A stretch of DNA of 33,315 nt from Aliiglaciecola sp. M165 (GTDB lineage: Bacteria; Pseudomonadota; Gammaproteobacteria; Enterobacterales; Alteromonadaceae): positions 1 to 33,315 of the forward strand of contig NZ_VKKH01000012.1 in the NCBI RefSeq assembly GCF_007197995.1, written 5' to 3'. Position numbers and translations under genes: made by a program. How positions within the stretch are numbered: the first letter of the stretch is position 1; each line of letters begins with the position of its first letter. Shown in pieces: positions 1 through 8,013 of the stretch. The notes under the pieces were generated by a model that was given only the letters and a program-made list of their open reading frames with translations, had not been told where the DNA came from and did not search any database.

Positions 1-228
1 TTTTTTGGTAAGCACTCTTATAATGAGTGCCCACACAGATTGTCTTGTTGCAAATTGTTAAAGAACGTATGGTGCAAACTCGTCGAAACAAAAAACGTGA
101 ACGTAGTGAACACTGATTTTTGAGGCGACGTTTGCGCAAGGTGACTGTCATAACATGACGTCGGTTGCGACAAACTTGGTTTTCACCTTTGCTTGATTTG
201 GCCTAAGCCTCTCTCAAGCGGGACGCGA
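1..228 (-). other. 16S rRNA operon leader (5' external transcribed spacer), partial
   Basis: Read on the minus strand, positions 66-23 give TTCTTTAACAATTTG, then a CAGACAATC-like block, then CTGTGTGGGCACTC. This is the characteristic leader found just before 16S rRNA in enterobacterial and related rrn operons. A short hairpin (GCACTC / GAGTGC, 12-30) follows. The 16S gene itself is not in the window and should start shortly beyond its left edge, transcribed leftward. Two matching promoters lie upstream at 229-256 and 405-432, which supports the reading. The leader would carry antitermination and RNase III processing signals. Confidence 0.85.
57..66 (-). promoter_or_regulatory. rrn boxA-like antitermination site
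   Basis: On the minus strand this reads GTTCTTTAACA, close to the rrn boxA core TGCTCTTTAACA where NusB/NusE (S10) load. Its place just before the conserved CTGTGTGGGCACTC block matches the E. coli 16S leader. Confidence 0.7.
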
Positions 229-256
229 ATTCTACACGCCCCTTGGATGTTGTCAA
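229..256 (-). promoter_or_regulatory. rRNA operon promoter P2
   Basis: On the minus strand: TTGACA (251-256), a 16-base spacer, TAGAAT (229-234), then a GC-rich discriminator TCGCGTCCCGC. A perfect -35, a good -10 and a GC-rich discriminator are typical of stable-RNA promoters under stringent control. It directs transcription leftward into the 16S leader. Confidence 0.8.
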
Positions 257-336
257 CCATTTTATGCTGTTTATTTGAAACTTTTTTCAAATCACCAACC
301 GGCTGCATCCCGCTTCACACTTGCTTTACAGCAATG

Positions 337-366
337 TCACAAAATGCTCATCTGAGCTTTTTGTGA
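337..366 (-). other. hairpin between rrn P1 and P2
   Basis: TCACAAAA (337-344) pairs with TTTTGTGA (359-366), and GCTCA (346-350) with TGAGC (353-357). The loop has two bases and there is one T-T mismatch, so the stem is nearly continuous. No T-run follows on either strand, so it is not an obvious intrinsic terminator. A second small hairpin, GTTCTT/AAGAAC, lies at 373-386. Both would be in the P1 transcript only. Confidence 0.5.
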
Positions 367-404
367 ATGAGTGTTCTTGTAAGAACTCCCTGAAGCGAGC
401 GCGC

Positions 405-432
405 ATTCTACAGATCCAAAATTAAACGTCAA
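405..432 (-). promoter_or_regulatory. rRNA operon promoter P1
   Basis: On the minus strand: TTGACG (427-432), a 16-base spacer, TAGAAT (405-410), followed by the GC-rich discriminator GCGCGCTCGC. The region just upstream (433-475) is rich in A/T runs, as expected of an UP element. With P2 about 175 bp downstream it forms the tandem promoter arrangement typical of gammaproteobacterial rrn operons. Confidence 0.8.
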
Positions 433-475
433 GCATTTATCAAATTTGATGGCAAAAAAATCATAAAAGTAGGCT

Positions 476-1013
476 AATGAGAAATTACCGTATATATAGA
501 ACTGTCCTGTTAATTTACACTTTGTTTATAAGGTATCCTTGGTTTCGCTTATTGATGATTGTAAATAAATTATAAATCGCATTCCTGACAGTGGGCATTC
601 ATGGCATTATCAAAAAGAGAGACCCAGTAAAGCTTTCATGCCAGCCCCGCACCTATTCTTTTTCGGTAAATATTATTCACCTAAGTAAAAAGCCATTATA
701 GTTTTCTATATTGTGCAACATGCTTGATTAAAAAATACTCGTAAAACTGTCACATTTTTTAACAATTTATGTGTGCATGAATCATGGAAAATATTTTTTA
801 CTATAAATATCAATTAGATAAGTTAAAGGAACGCTTTTTGCAGAAGCAGACCGTTAAGTCTGAAGAAACGATAAATAAATAATAGTTTGCAGACTAAAAT
901 GGCGTTATAGTCGGTCAACCAAGCCAAAGAAGCTTGAGGACGTATTCTAAACGTCGGCAGTATTATCCTGCTTCATAATTATAATTATATATATATCAAC
1001 AAAGGAAAATTCT
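476..1013. other. AT-rich intergenic region before the S8 protease
   Basis: No gene-like reading frame is visible here. The stretch separates the leftward rrn promoters from the rightward protease gene and must hold the protease promoter, but I could not pick a convincing -35/-10 pair. The last 170 bases contain two small hairpins: CAGAC/GTCTG near 847-862 and GACGT/ACGTC near 938-954. They suggest a structured 5' leader. I compared it with the cyclic-di-GMP (GEMM) riboswitch core and saw no match. The ribosome binding site AAAGGAAAA precedes the ATG at 1014. Confidence 0.5.
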
Positions 1014-4000
1014 ATGTTACGCAAACAGCTAACAGTGCTCGGAACCGGGTGCTTTTTGGCGATGTCTGTGCATAGTGCTTTGGCATTATCCAATCCAGAC
1101 CGTAGTCTACTCACGTTAGACTCATCGAGCCCTCAAACCGTAAGCTCCAGAACGTCTTACATTGTGCAACTTCGCGGCACCCCCGCAGCAGTGCAGCATA
1201 ATAACAGTATTGCACCGAAAGCCGGTGGTGTGCTAACAAACGTTAAGTACAACCCTAATTCTCCACAATCCTTGGCGCATCGTCAGGAACTAGCAAATCA
1301 ACAAAACCGAGTTATGGCCAGTGTTGGTGTAAATGAAGCAACTTATACCTATGAGCATTCGTTTAACGGTTTTTCTGCTACCTTAACGACAGCCCAAGTA
1401 AATAAATTAAAAAATGATCCAGACGTACTAAATGTGTGGCCAAATAAGCTATTGCAGCTAGATACAGCAAACACGCCTGCGTTTTTAGGGCTGACCTCAC
1501 CTGGTGGCCTGCATGATTTAGGCACTAAAGGTGAAGACGTCATTATTGGTATCGTTGATTCGGGTGTATGGCCTGAAAACCCTAGTTTGGTTGACGACGC
1601 ACCTGGTAATGAATTTGCTCCCATAGCTGCTACTCGCCCCGATTGGGTAGGTGAATGTGTTACCGGAACTGACCCTGATTTTGGCTGTAATAATAAGTTA
1701 ATTGGTGCGCGTTACTATAACGCCGGTTTTGGACCTGAACGCATATTGCCTGGAGAATTTGATTCACCTCGGGACGCTGACGGCCATGGAACCCATACCA
1801 TGACGACCGCAGGGGGTAATGAAAACACCGAAGCTACCCTACAAGGCGTTCCTGTAGGTACGGTTTCTGGTATGGCACCTCGCGCCCGTGTTGCTGCCTA
1901 TAAGGTTTGTTGGAATGGCAGCACACCTGGCAATAGTGGCTGTGCTACCGCTGACTCTGTAGCGGCGATTGATGATGCAACTGCAGATGGTGTGGATGTT
2001 ATCAACTTCTCAATCAGTGGCAGCCGTACAGCGCAAACAGACCCGGTTCATGTTGCTTTCTTTAACGCTGCACGTGGCGGTGTTTATAGTTCACTTTCAG
2101 CAGGTAACTCTGGCCCGGGTGCACAAACTGTTGCACACAATGTGCCTTGGGTAACTACGGTTGGTGCTTCAACTTATAATGGTGATGCAGCCTTAGTGGG
2201 TAACGAACTGGAAGTGTCTTATGATGCAGTTTCTCAAGATCCAATCTTCTCAGTGGTTGGCGGCGACGGCATTCCTGCTGAAGGATTGACTGGTGAACTA
2301 GCACCAACTTTGCCAGCTAATGCATGTTCTGCGTTAACAAACCCAGGTGATTTGGCTGGTAAAGTTGCGTTGATTGCTCGTGGTCAGTGTAATTTTACTG
2401 ACAAGCAAGACCAAGCGCTAGCCGCTGGAGCAGTTGGCGTAGTGATGTACACCGATAATCGCACACCTACAACACTACCTGGCGGGTATCCATTCGCAAG
2501 CGTAATGATTGAAAACAGCGTAGGTCTAGATCTAGTTAATGAAATCCAGAACAATGGTGTGACAGTAAGTATCGACTTAACTGACACCTTAGTTGCAAAA
2601 GGCTTCCCACAACCGGGCAACCAAATGGCTGGCTTCTCGTCACGCGGTGAAAGTCAGGCAACAGGTGATGTGATCAAACCTGATATCACCGCACCTGGTG
2701 TGACCATACTTGCTGGTACCTCTGCAGACCAAATCGATGGTGGCGAAGGTGAAAACTATGGCTTCCTAAGTGGTACTTCTATGTCTTCTCCACACATTGC
2801 AGGTATTGCTGCACTAGTGAGAGAGACACACCCAACATGGACACCATCAGCGGTTAAATCTGCAATTATGACCACCGCAAGACAAGATGTAACCAAAGAA
2901 GACGGCGCCACACCTGCTGACCCGTTTGATTTTGGTGCCGGTCATGTTGTACCAAACTCTGCGGTTGCGCCAGGTATTGTTTACGATGCGAACGAACTTG
3001 ACTACTGGGCATACCTATGTGGTCAGGGTGAAGCTGCATTTACTGAAGCAACTTCAGGAAATAGCTGTTCTGACTTTGAAGACGCTGGCTACCCAACGGA
3101 TGCAAGCGATTTAAACATTGCTTCTATTGCGATTGCTGAGTTGTCTGCAGCGCAAACTGTCAGACGTTACGTGACAAATGTCACAGGCAACCCTGCGGCA
3201 AACTTTACCGCTAGTGTTGAAGCACCAGCAGGTGTCGACGTAGCAGTAAGCGTATTTGACTTTGGGTCTGGTAGTTTTGTTAACAGCGACACTATGGCCT
3301 TCAATGCAGGCGGCCTGGGTGTTTATGAGCTAACCTTTACGCCTAACGAGACGGCAGTTCTTGATGCGTGGGAATTTGGCAGCGTGACCTGGTCTGATGG
3401 TGTACACAGTGCACGCAGTCCTATCGCGATGAAGCCGGTATTACCGCCTCGTATCATTGCGCCAGAGGCTGTTGATCTGGTAGTCAATGGTTCTGCTGGA
3501 CGTCTAACCTTGCCTGTAGAGATTGCTTACAATGGTCGTTTCTTCACTCAAGCCATTGGCCTGGATGCACCTGCTCAGCAGTTTGCACTTGTTGGTCAAG
3601 ATCCAGACAGTAACTTCTCATTCAACGAAGCTGGATTAGGTTTCTACTTTGTGAATGTACCTGCAGGAACGCGCATTGCTAAGTTTGGTTTGTCTGGTGC
3701 GGATCAAGCAGAAGGCGTTGACCTGGACTTGTATGTGTATGCTTGTCCTAACTTCCAATGTTCACAAGTAGGCACTAGCCTAAATGGTGGTTCTGAAGAG
3801 TCAGTGTTGTTAGTCGACCCTCAACCTCTTGCTAACCTGGGTAACCGTGACATCTACGTAGTATTTGTTCACGGATATGACTTGGATGGTCAGGAGTCTG
3901 TTGTTGCGCCATTGAACGTATGGACAGTTGACGAGTCTCGTTCGACTAATATGTCGGCACGCGCTTCATCTCTTGCTGTTGACGGACGCACTAACCGTGT

Positions 4001-4115
4001 CTACGTCGGCATGCGTGGATTGCAAAGCGGTGGAGACTATGTTGGCGGTATCATCTACAAAGATGAAAACGGCGACGAAAACGGCATGACTGTGATGGAA
4101 GTTAAAGCACAGTAA
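1014..4115 (+). CDS. secreted subtilisin-like serine protease (S8 family) with PA domain
   Basis: Extracellular endopeptidase, probably for degrading protein in the environment. Residues 1-25 form a signal peptide (basic start, hydrophobic core, ALA-type cleavage region). An I9-type propeptide follows at about 48-150. The catalytic triad is visible: Asp182 in IVDSGVWP, His258 in DGHGTH and Ser589 in SGTSMSSPH. Asn365 in AGNSGP is the oxyanion-hole residue. A protease-associated (PA) domain is inserted between His and Ser at about 420-520. After the catalytic domain come a fibronectin-III-like region (about 700-810) and a C-terminal beta-rich segment (about 830-970) resembling pre-peptidase C-terminal domains. 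The length of 1033 residues is usual for these multidomain marine subtilases. The start has a good ribosome binding site, AAAGGAAAA, about 6 bases upstream. The gene stands alone, followed by its own terminator. The substrate is unknown. Confidence 0.93.
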   Translation: MLRKQLTVLGTGCFLAMSVHSALALSNPDRSLLTLDSSSPQTVSSRTSYIVQLRGTPAAVQHNNSIAPKAGGVLTNVKYNPNSPQSLAHRQELANQQNRVMASVGVNEATYTYEHSFNGFSATLTTAQVNKLKNDPDVLNVWPNKLLQLDTANTPAFLGLTSPGGLHDLGTKGEDVIIGIVDSGVWPENPSLVDDAPGNEFAPIAATRPDWVGECVTGTDPDFGCNNKLIGARYYNAGFGPERILPGEFDSPRDADGHGTHTMTTAGGNENTEATLQGVPVGTVSGMAPRARVAAYKVCWNGSTPGNSGCATADSVAAIDDATADGVDVINFSISGSRTAQTDPVHVAFFNAARGGVYSSLSAGNSGPGAQTVAHNVPWVTTVGASTYNGDAALVGNELEVSYDAVSQDPIFSVVGGDGIPAEGLTGELAPTLPANACSALTNPGDLAGKVALIARGQCNFTDKQDQALAAGAVGVVMYTDNRTPTTLPGGYPFASVMIENSVGLDLVNEIQNNGVTVSIDLTDTLVAKGFPQPGNQMAGFSSRGESQATGDVIKPDITAPGVTILAGTSADQIDGGEGENYGFLSGTSMSSPHIAGIAALVRETHPTWTPSAVKSAIMTTARQDVTKEDGATPADPFDFGAGHVVPNSAVAPGIVYDANELDYWAYLCGQGEAAFTEATSGNSCSDFEDAGYPTDASDLNIASIAIAELSAAQTVRRYVTNVTGNPAANFTASVEAPAGVDVAVSVFDFGSGSFVNSDTMAFNAGGLGVYELTFTPNETAVLDAWEFGSVTWSDGVHSARSPIAMKPVLPPRIIAPEAVDLVVNGSAGRLTLPVEIAYNGRFFTQAIGLDAPAQQFALVGQDPDSNFSFNEAGLGFYFVNVPAGTRIAKFGLSGADQAEGVDLDLYVYACPNFQCSQVGTSLNGGSEESVLLVDPQPLANLGNRDIYVVFVHGYDLDGQESVVAPLNVWTVDESRSTNMSARASSLAVDGRTNRVYVGMRGLQSGGDYVGGIIYKDENGDENGMTVMEVKAQ

Positions 4116-4131
4116 TTCGTTTAATATCCTT

Positions 4132-4158
4132 AAAAGCCCGCTTAGTGCGGGCTTTTTT
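4132..4158 (+). terminator. intrinsic terminator of the S8 protease gene
   Basis: AAAAGCCCGC (4132-4141), loop TTAGT, GCGGGCTTTTTT (4147-4158), starting 17 bases after the stop codon. The stem is strong and GC-rich with a T-run, so it works as an intrinsic terminator on the plus strand. Confidence 0.92.
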
Positions 4159-4166
4159 ATACCTTA

Positions 4167-4394
4167 TGATATCCAAAATTCCGTTTAGACCTTTCAAGTC
4201 TTACATTAAGGGATGCAATGCAATCAATATTTGGTCGTGCTTAGCTTGGTTATCACCTCGCTTTCAAATTGTGAGATGTTGACCAATTAGTGAACGAAAG
4301 AAGACTTACAAACATGCCCCAGGCCTTTACAGCATTCGACGTAGTTCAAAGCTTTTGTAGATGGTTTCACAAGTTTACTAGACTAAATTGTCAA
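4167..4394 (+). pseudogene. decayed left end and OrfA relic of an IS3-family element
   Basis: From the ATG at 4218 the sequence reads MQSIFGRA, stop, LGYHLAFKL, stop, DVDQL and so on. It aligns codon for codon with the intact OrfA start at 33229 (MQSISKRT, DYSLAFKL, VVDQVEKGE). By hand count 58 of 81 bases over the first 27 codons are identical. The bases before the ATG also align (GACctTTCaAG... with GACACTTTCCAG...), back to a TGA at about 4167 that matches the element's left tip at 33177. Further on, W-F-H-K-x-x-R-L-N (about 4362-4388) resembles the W-L-R-K-x-x-x-L-D end of the OrfA helix-turn-helix region. Stop codons lie at 4242 and 4272. No right end or OrfB could be recognised, so this is a truncated fossil. 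Confidence 0.75.
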
Positions 4395-4681
4395 AGGGTG
4401 CACCTGCATTTTTACATTCAGCTATTGGGATAGATAAGCCGATAACCCCTTTTGCTCCGAAACAAAAGATCAATTAGTTTGTAGATACAGTGGTAAATGC
4501 TAACTTTTTGATGCTACCGCAATCGTTCTGGGAAAAGGTGGTGACAGGTTGTCCGTAAGACAAACTTGTGCCAAAACCCCATTAGCCGCTAATTTACAGG
4601 TAAATTTTGCACCATTAAAACCCCTTAACGACACTTTTTGCTCAGTTAACAATCAATCAGCAATTACATACCAAAAAAGGG
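4395..4681. other. intergenic region, no gene recognised
   Basis: No credible coding sequence is visible between the IS relic and the tRNA promoter. A short open frame from about 4549 runs into the tRNA-Met gene and lacks a plausible protein composition. The stretch may be further decayed transposon DNA, but I could not align it to anything in the window. Confidence 0.5.
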
Positions 4682-4710
4682 TTGACGACCTATTCATGGA
4701 TGAGCATAAT
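4682..4710 (+). promoter_or_regulatory. promoter of the tRNA operon
   Basis: TTGACG (4682-4687), a 17-base spacer and CATAAT (4705-4710), followed by the GC-rich discriminator ACGCGCC typical of stable-RNA promoters. A leader hairpin, CACTCC/GGAGTG (about 4717-4733), lies between the expected start of transcription and the first tRNA and probably helps 5' processing. Confidence 0.8.
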
Positions 4711-4746
4711 ACGCGCCACTCCAAAGCGGAGTGCCCAAAAATACGT

Positions 4747-4823
4747 GGCTACGTAGCTCAGCTGGTTAGAGCACATCACTCATAATGATGGGGTCGCAGG
4801 TTCGAGTCCCGCCGTAGCCACCA
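4747..4823 (+). tRNA. tRNA-Met (CAT), elongator
   Basis: 77 bases with CCA encoded. The acceptor stem GGCTACG pairs with CGTAGCC. The anticodon stem CATCA/TGATG encloses CTCATAA, with anticodon CAT at 4781-4783. The T arm contains GGTTCGAGTCC. The sequence is very close to E. coli elongator tRNA-Met (metT/metU). It is not an initiator, because the acceptor end is fully paired. It is the first tRNA of a four-gene operon. Confidence 0.96.
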
Positions 4824-4847
4824 ATTCTTGCGAAATCAAGAATTACT

Positions 4848-4932
4848 GCGGAAGTGGTGGAATTGGTAGACACGCTGGATTTAGGTTCCAGTGCTTCACG
4901 GCGTGAGAGTTCAAGTCTCTCCTTCCGCACCA
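4848..4932 (+). tRNA. tRNA-Leu (TAG)
   Basis: 85 bases with CCA encoded and a long variable arm, as in class II tRNAs. The acceptor stem GCGGAAG pairs with CTTCCGC. The anticodon stem CTGGA/TCCAG encloses TTTAGGT, with anticodon TAG at 4882-4884 reading CUA and related leucine codons. It corresponds to E. coli leuW, which also follows a Met tRNA in its operon. Confidence 0.96.
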
Positions 4933-4939
4933 TTTTTGT

Positions 4940-5014
4940 TGGGGTATAGCCAAGCGGTAAGGCAGCGGGTTTTGATCCCGCCATTCGTTGGTTCAAATCC
5001 AGCTACCCCAGCCA
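4940..5014 (+). tRNA. tRNA-Gln (TTG), copy 1
   Basis: 75 bases with CCA encoded. The acceptor stem is TGGGGTA/TACCCCA. The anticodon stem GCGGG/CCCGC encloses TTTTGAT, with anticodon TTG at 4972-4974. It is identical in sequence to the second copy at 5052-5126 and corresponds to E. coli glnU/glnW. Confidence 0.96.
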
Positions 5015-5051
5015 TTTTTTTGTAGCAAGTGTTGCTGCACTTGCTGCCCTT

Positions 5052-5126
5052 TGGGGTATAGCCAAGCGGTAAGGCAGCGGGTTTTGATCCCGCCATTCGT
5101 TGGTTCAAATCCAGCTACCCCAGCCA
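5052..5126 (+). tRNA. tRNA-Gln (TTG), copy 2
   Basis: An identical 75-base repeat of the gene at 4940-5014, with anticodon TTG at 5084-5086. The 37-base spacer between the copies contains a hairpin, AGCAAGTG/CACTTGCT (5024-5045), which is likely a processing signal. The gene is followed directly by the operon terminator. Confidence 0.96.
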
Positions 5127-5131
5127 TATTG

Positions 5132-5157
5132 AAGCCCGAGACTCGTCTCGGGCTTTT
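5132..5157 (+). terminator. intrinsic terminator of the tRNA operon
   Basis: AAGCCCGAGA, loop CTCG, TCTCGGGCTTTTT: a nine-base GC-rich stem and a T-run starting six bases after the last tRNA. Confidence 0.92.
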
Positions 5158-5234
5158 TATTCCTGAGACACTTTAATCCTCCCTTTACATGCTTAATGCT
5201 TCCCTGCAAACTGTATCGATAAATCAACCCCTTA

Positions 5235-6719
5235 ATGGATGTCCGAGTGATACATGATGTTGTAAGTTTTATTAATGACCTGCTGTGGAACAGAGGTCTG
5301 AGTGTATTTTGGGAAGACAAAAACAATCCTGATACCATTTACCTGCCCATTTTAGCTGTGATGTTGGTTGTGGCGGGTTTTTGGTTTACCTACCGGCTCG
5401 GTTTTTTACAATTCCGTCATTTTGGCCACATGTTCTCGATCATGAAAGGTAGCACTCAAAGTACCAAGTCGGGTATCAGCTCGTTTCAAGCGTTGTGTAC
5501 CAGCCTTTCTGCACGGGTAGGAACGGGTAATCTTGCTGGTGTAGCCGTGGCAATCTCACTGGGTGGTTCAGGCGCTATTTTTTGGATGTGGGTCATCGCC
5601 CTGCTTGGCATGGCCACAGGCTTTGCCGAAAGTGTGTTGGGCCAATTGTATAAAGTACGTGACGTAAACGGTGAATTTAGAGGTGGCCCGGCTTATTACA
5701 TTCAACAAGGTATTAATAAGCGCTGGTTAGCAATTCTGTTTTCCCTGTGTTTGTTTATGGGGTACGGCTTCATATTCAGTGCTGTACAAGCCAATACTAT
5801 CACTGACGCACTAAATCATGCTTACCAAATCCCTACCCATTACTCTGGATTGGTTATTATCGTGATGGCAGCGCTAATTGTGGTGGGGGGCTTAAGAGCC
5901 ATTGCCCGCTTTGCCGAGTGGATAGTGCCCTTTATGGCAGTCACTTATGTCTCAGTGGCGTTGATCATTACGTTGATAAACATCGATTTGGTCCCGGCCA
6001 TGTTGTACGACATTATTACCTCGGCGTTTGGTTTGCAAGAAGCCGGTGCCGGCGCCTTGGGTGCAGCGATTAAAAACGGTATTCAACGTGGGCTATATTC
6101 CAACGAAGCCGGCTCAGGAAGTGTACCTCATGCTGCCGCCAGTGCTGCGCCCCACCCCAACCATCCAGTCTCACAAGGCTATGTGCAAATGCTAGGGGTG
6201 TTTATCGACACTATGATCCTGTGTACTTGTACCGCAGTGGTGATTTTGTTGGCGGGAGGTTCAAGCGGCGAGCAAATGGAAGGTATCCGCCTAACACAAA
6301 CGGCAATGAGTTCGCACTTGGGTGATTATGGTGGCGATTTTGTTGCAGCAGCCATCAGTTTGTTTGCGTTTACCTCGGTTGTTGCTAACTATGCTTACGG
6401 CGAAAGTAACCTTCATATGTTTAAGCTCGACAATAAAATGGGTCGTGCCATTTATACCTTGGGGTATCTTGCGATGATTTATTGGGGCTCTAGCGCTTCT
6501 CTACCGAAAGTGTGGGCAATGGCTGATATGGCACTTGGCCTAATGACGGTAATCAACATCATCGCCATTGTGATAATGACGCCAACCATAGTGTCAATAA
6601 GCCAAGACTATTTCAAAAAACACAAAGCAGGTAAGTTACCGGAATATCAAACGGGCGATTGTGAGATCCAGGGAACCACTGAGAAAGGTATTTGGGACAA
6701 CGAAAAAAACCAGTCATAA
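5235..6719 (+). CDS. sodium:alanine/glycine symporter family protein (AGCS)
   Basis: Inner-membrane carrier that takes up alanine, glycine or a related small amino acid together with sodium. The 494 residues form about ten or eleven hydrophobic segments, the first at about 36-54. The family signature is clear: GTGNLAGVAVAISLGG at 96-111, the FRGGPAYYIQQG segment at 149-160, and GLYSNEAGSGSVPHAA at 287-302. The start at 5235 lacks an obvious ribosome binding site, and no better in-frame ATG was found, so the exact N-terminus is uncertain. The gene lies between the tRNA operon terminator and ubiF, facing ubiF. This position breaks a neighbourhood that is contiguous in E. coli, which suggests lineage-specific insertion. 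The substrate cannot be read from the sequence alone. Confidence 0.9.
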   Translation: MDVRVIHDVVSFINDLLWNRGLSVFWEDKNNPDTIYLPILAVMLVVAGFWFTYRLGFLQFRHFGHMFSIMKGSTQSTKSGISSFQALCTSLSARVGTGNLAGVAVAISLGGSGAIFWMWVIALLGMATGFAESVLGQLYKVRDVNGEFRGGPAYYIQQGINKRWLAILFSLCLFMGYGFIFSAVQANTITDALNHAYQIPTHYSGLVIIVMAALIVVGGLRAIARFAEWIVPFMAVTYVSVALIITLINIDLVPAMLYDIITSAFGLQEAGAGALGAAIKNGIQRGLYSNEAGSGSVPHAAASAAPHPNHPVSQGYVQMLGVFIDTMILCTCTAVVILLAGGSSGEQMEGIRLTQTAMSSHLGDYGGDFVAAAISLFAFTSVVANYAYGESNLHMFKLDNKMGRAIYTLGYLAMIYWGSSASLPKVWAMADMALGLMTVINIIAIVIMTPTIVSISQDYFKKHKAGKLPEYQTGDCEIQGTTEKGIWDNEKNQS

Positions 6720-6730
6720 TCCATCAGTCT

Positions 6731-6754
6731 TGAGCCTGGTAAATGCCAGGCTCA
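6731..6754. terminator. hairpin between convergent symporter and ubiF genes
   Basis: TGAGCCTGG (6731-6739) and CCAGGCTCA (6746-6754) form a nine-base stem with loop TAAATG. It starts 12 bases after the symporter stop and lies 10 bases beyond the ubiF stop on the other strand. T-runs are weak on both sides, but the place suggests a shared bidirectional terminator. Confidence 0.6.
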
Positions 6755-6763
6755 CAGTTTGTG

Positions 6764-7930
6764 CTATTCCAACCCCATAGCAAATTTCATTACCTGATGT
6801 TTAAGCGGTCCAGCTTTATCGGCCAACGCTAACCCTGCGTTTCTTAGCAGCTTTAATGGCGCAAAGTCATTGCTAAACATCGCGTATATCACGTCCATGG
6901 TGCTCATCATCAACAGGTTTTGCTTGCGGCGATTAGCTTCATACTCCGCTAAGCGGTGAATCAAATCTGACCGACATTTATTCCAGCTTTGCAGCGCGTC
7001 GAGTAAAGCTGATACGTCTTTAAATCCTAAGTTGACACCCTGCCCCGCCAACGGATTAATGGTGTGAGCCGCGTCACCCACTAAAACCGCGTTGCCTTTT
7101 ACATATTGGTTTGCGTGCATTCGGGTTAGCGGAAAACTTGCCTTGGCCAGCACAGAAAAATCACCTAACTGCGCGGGAAATGCCTCGACAATCTCGGCCT
7201 TAAGCTTGTCATGATTGAGTTTTTTTAGTTGAGCGATGCGCGCTGCACTGTCGTACCAAACCAATGAGGCAAAGCCATTGTAAAGCGGTAAAAATGCTCG
7301 GGGGCCAGAGGGATGAAACGCCTGCCAGGTGATATCTTGTTGGCTGTGGTCGGCCATTTCGATGTTAATGCCCATGGCATGCTGTTGATATTGCCAGCCT
7401 TGCTGTCCTATGTTTAACCATTGCCTGACGTTAGACATTCCACCATCTGCACCGACGAGTAGTGTGCAGGATAATATTTGATGATTATCGATTGTAACCG
7501 TGCAAGAGGATTCAGATTGTTGCAAACGCTCTGGCCGCCCATGGATCAAGTCAATATTGGGGTACGCAGCAAATTGATTAAGTAAGGCCAATTGTATAAG
7601 TCGGTTTTCGACAATGTGGCCTAAATGGCTGTGTTGAATATCATCACAATTGAACTGTGTTCGTGCGTTTGCGGCTTCCCACACTGCCATACGTTTAAAT
7701 GGGCACATTCTCATTGTTTGCAGGTCTTGCCAGGCACCGAGAGTTTCTAATAGCTGTTCAGAATGATGATTAATAGCAGATGCACGCAAATCAGGGCCCT
7801 GTTCAGGCGCGTATGACTCGGGAATTTGCGCTTCTAGCACAGCAACACTTAAACCCATTTTGGCTAAGCCTATTGCTGTCGCAGCCCCTACCATGCCGCC
7901 CCCCACCACACACACATCATAATTTTTCAA
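6764..7930 (-). CDS. ubiF: 2-octaprenyl-3-methyl-6-methoxy-1,4-benzoquinol hydroxylase UbiF
   Basis: FAD-dependent monooxygenase of aerobic ubiquinone synthesis, acting at the inner membrane; it hydroxylates the demethoxyubiquinol ring. The 388 residues show the FAD-binding GGGMVGAATAIGLA (residues 10-23), the DG motif in VGADGGMSNVR (159-169) and the second FAD motif VGDAAHTINPLAGQG (284-298). UbiH and UbiI share these motifs. The C-terminal MDVIYAMFSND and LLRNAGLALADKAG stretches and PRAFLPL resemble E. coli UbiF most. Its place beside a Met-Leu-Gln tRNA operon and divergent from miaB matches E. coli ubiF. The start is TTG, with the ribosome binding site AGAGGG seven bases upstream. Confidence 0.9.
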   Translation of the reverse strand: MKNYDVCVVGGGMVGAATAIGLAKMGLSVAVLEAQIPESYAPEQGPDLRASAINHHSEQLLETLGAWQDLQTMRMCPFKRMAVWEAANARTQFNCDDIQHSHLGHIVENRLIQLALLNQFAAYPNIDLIHGRPERLQQSESSCTVTIDNHQILSCTLLVGADGGMSNVRQWLNIGQQGWQYQQHAMGINIEMADHSQQDITWQAFHPSGPRAFLPLYNGFASLVWYDSAARIAQLKKLNHDKLKAEIVEAFPAQLGDFSVLAKASFPLTRMHANQYVKGNAVLVGDAAHTINPLAGQGVNLGFKDVSALLDALQSWNKCRSDLIHRLAEYEANRRKQNLLMMSTMDVIYAMFSNDFAPLKLLRNAGLALADKAGPLKHQVMKFAMGLE

Positions 7931-8013
7931 TTAACAGCCCTCTTGATCGGTTCGCTTCAATTTTTGTTGTTTGTAACTCGTTGTGGACACAATAGTGAAC
8001 AGGCTAGAGGTAT

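Noticed and set aside
830-1013. Possible cyclic-di-GMP (GEMM) riboswitch before the protease gene
   Set aside because: The conserved GCACAGGGCAAACC-like core and tetraloop receptor are not present; only small unrelated hairpins are.
4549-5176. Several 60-78-codon frames over the tRNA cluster
   Set aside because: They cross well-formed tRNA genes, and their repeated segments are simply the two identical tRNA-Gln genes translated.
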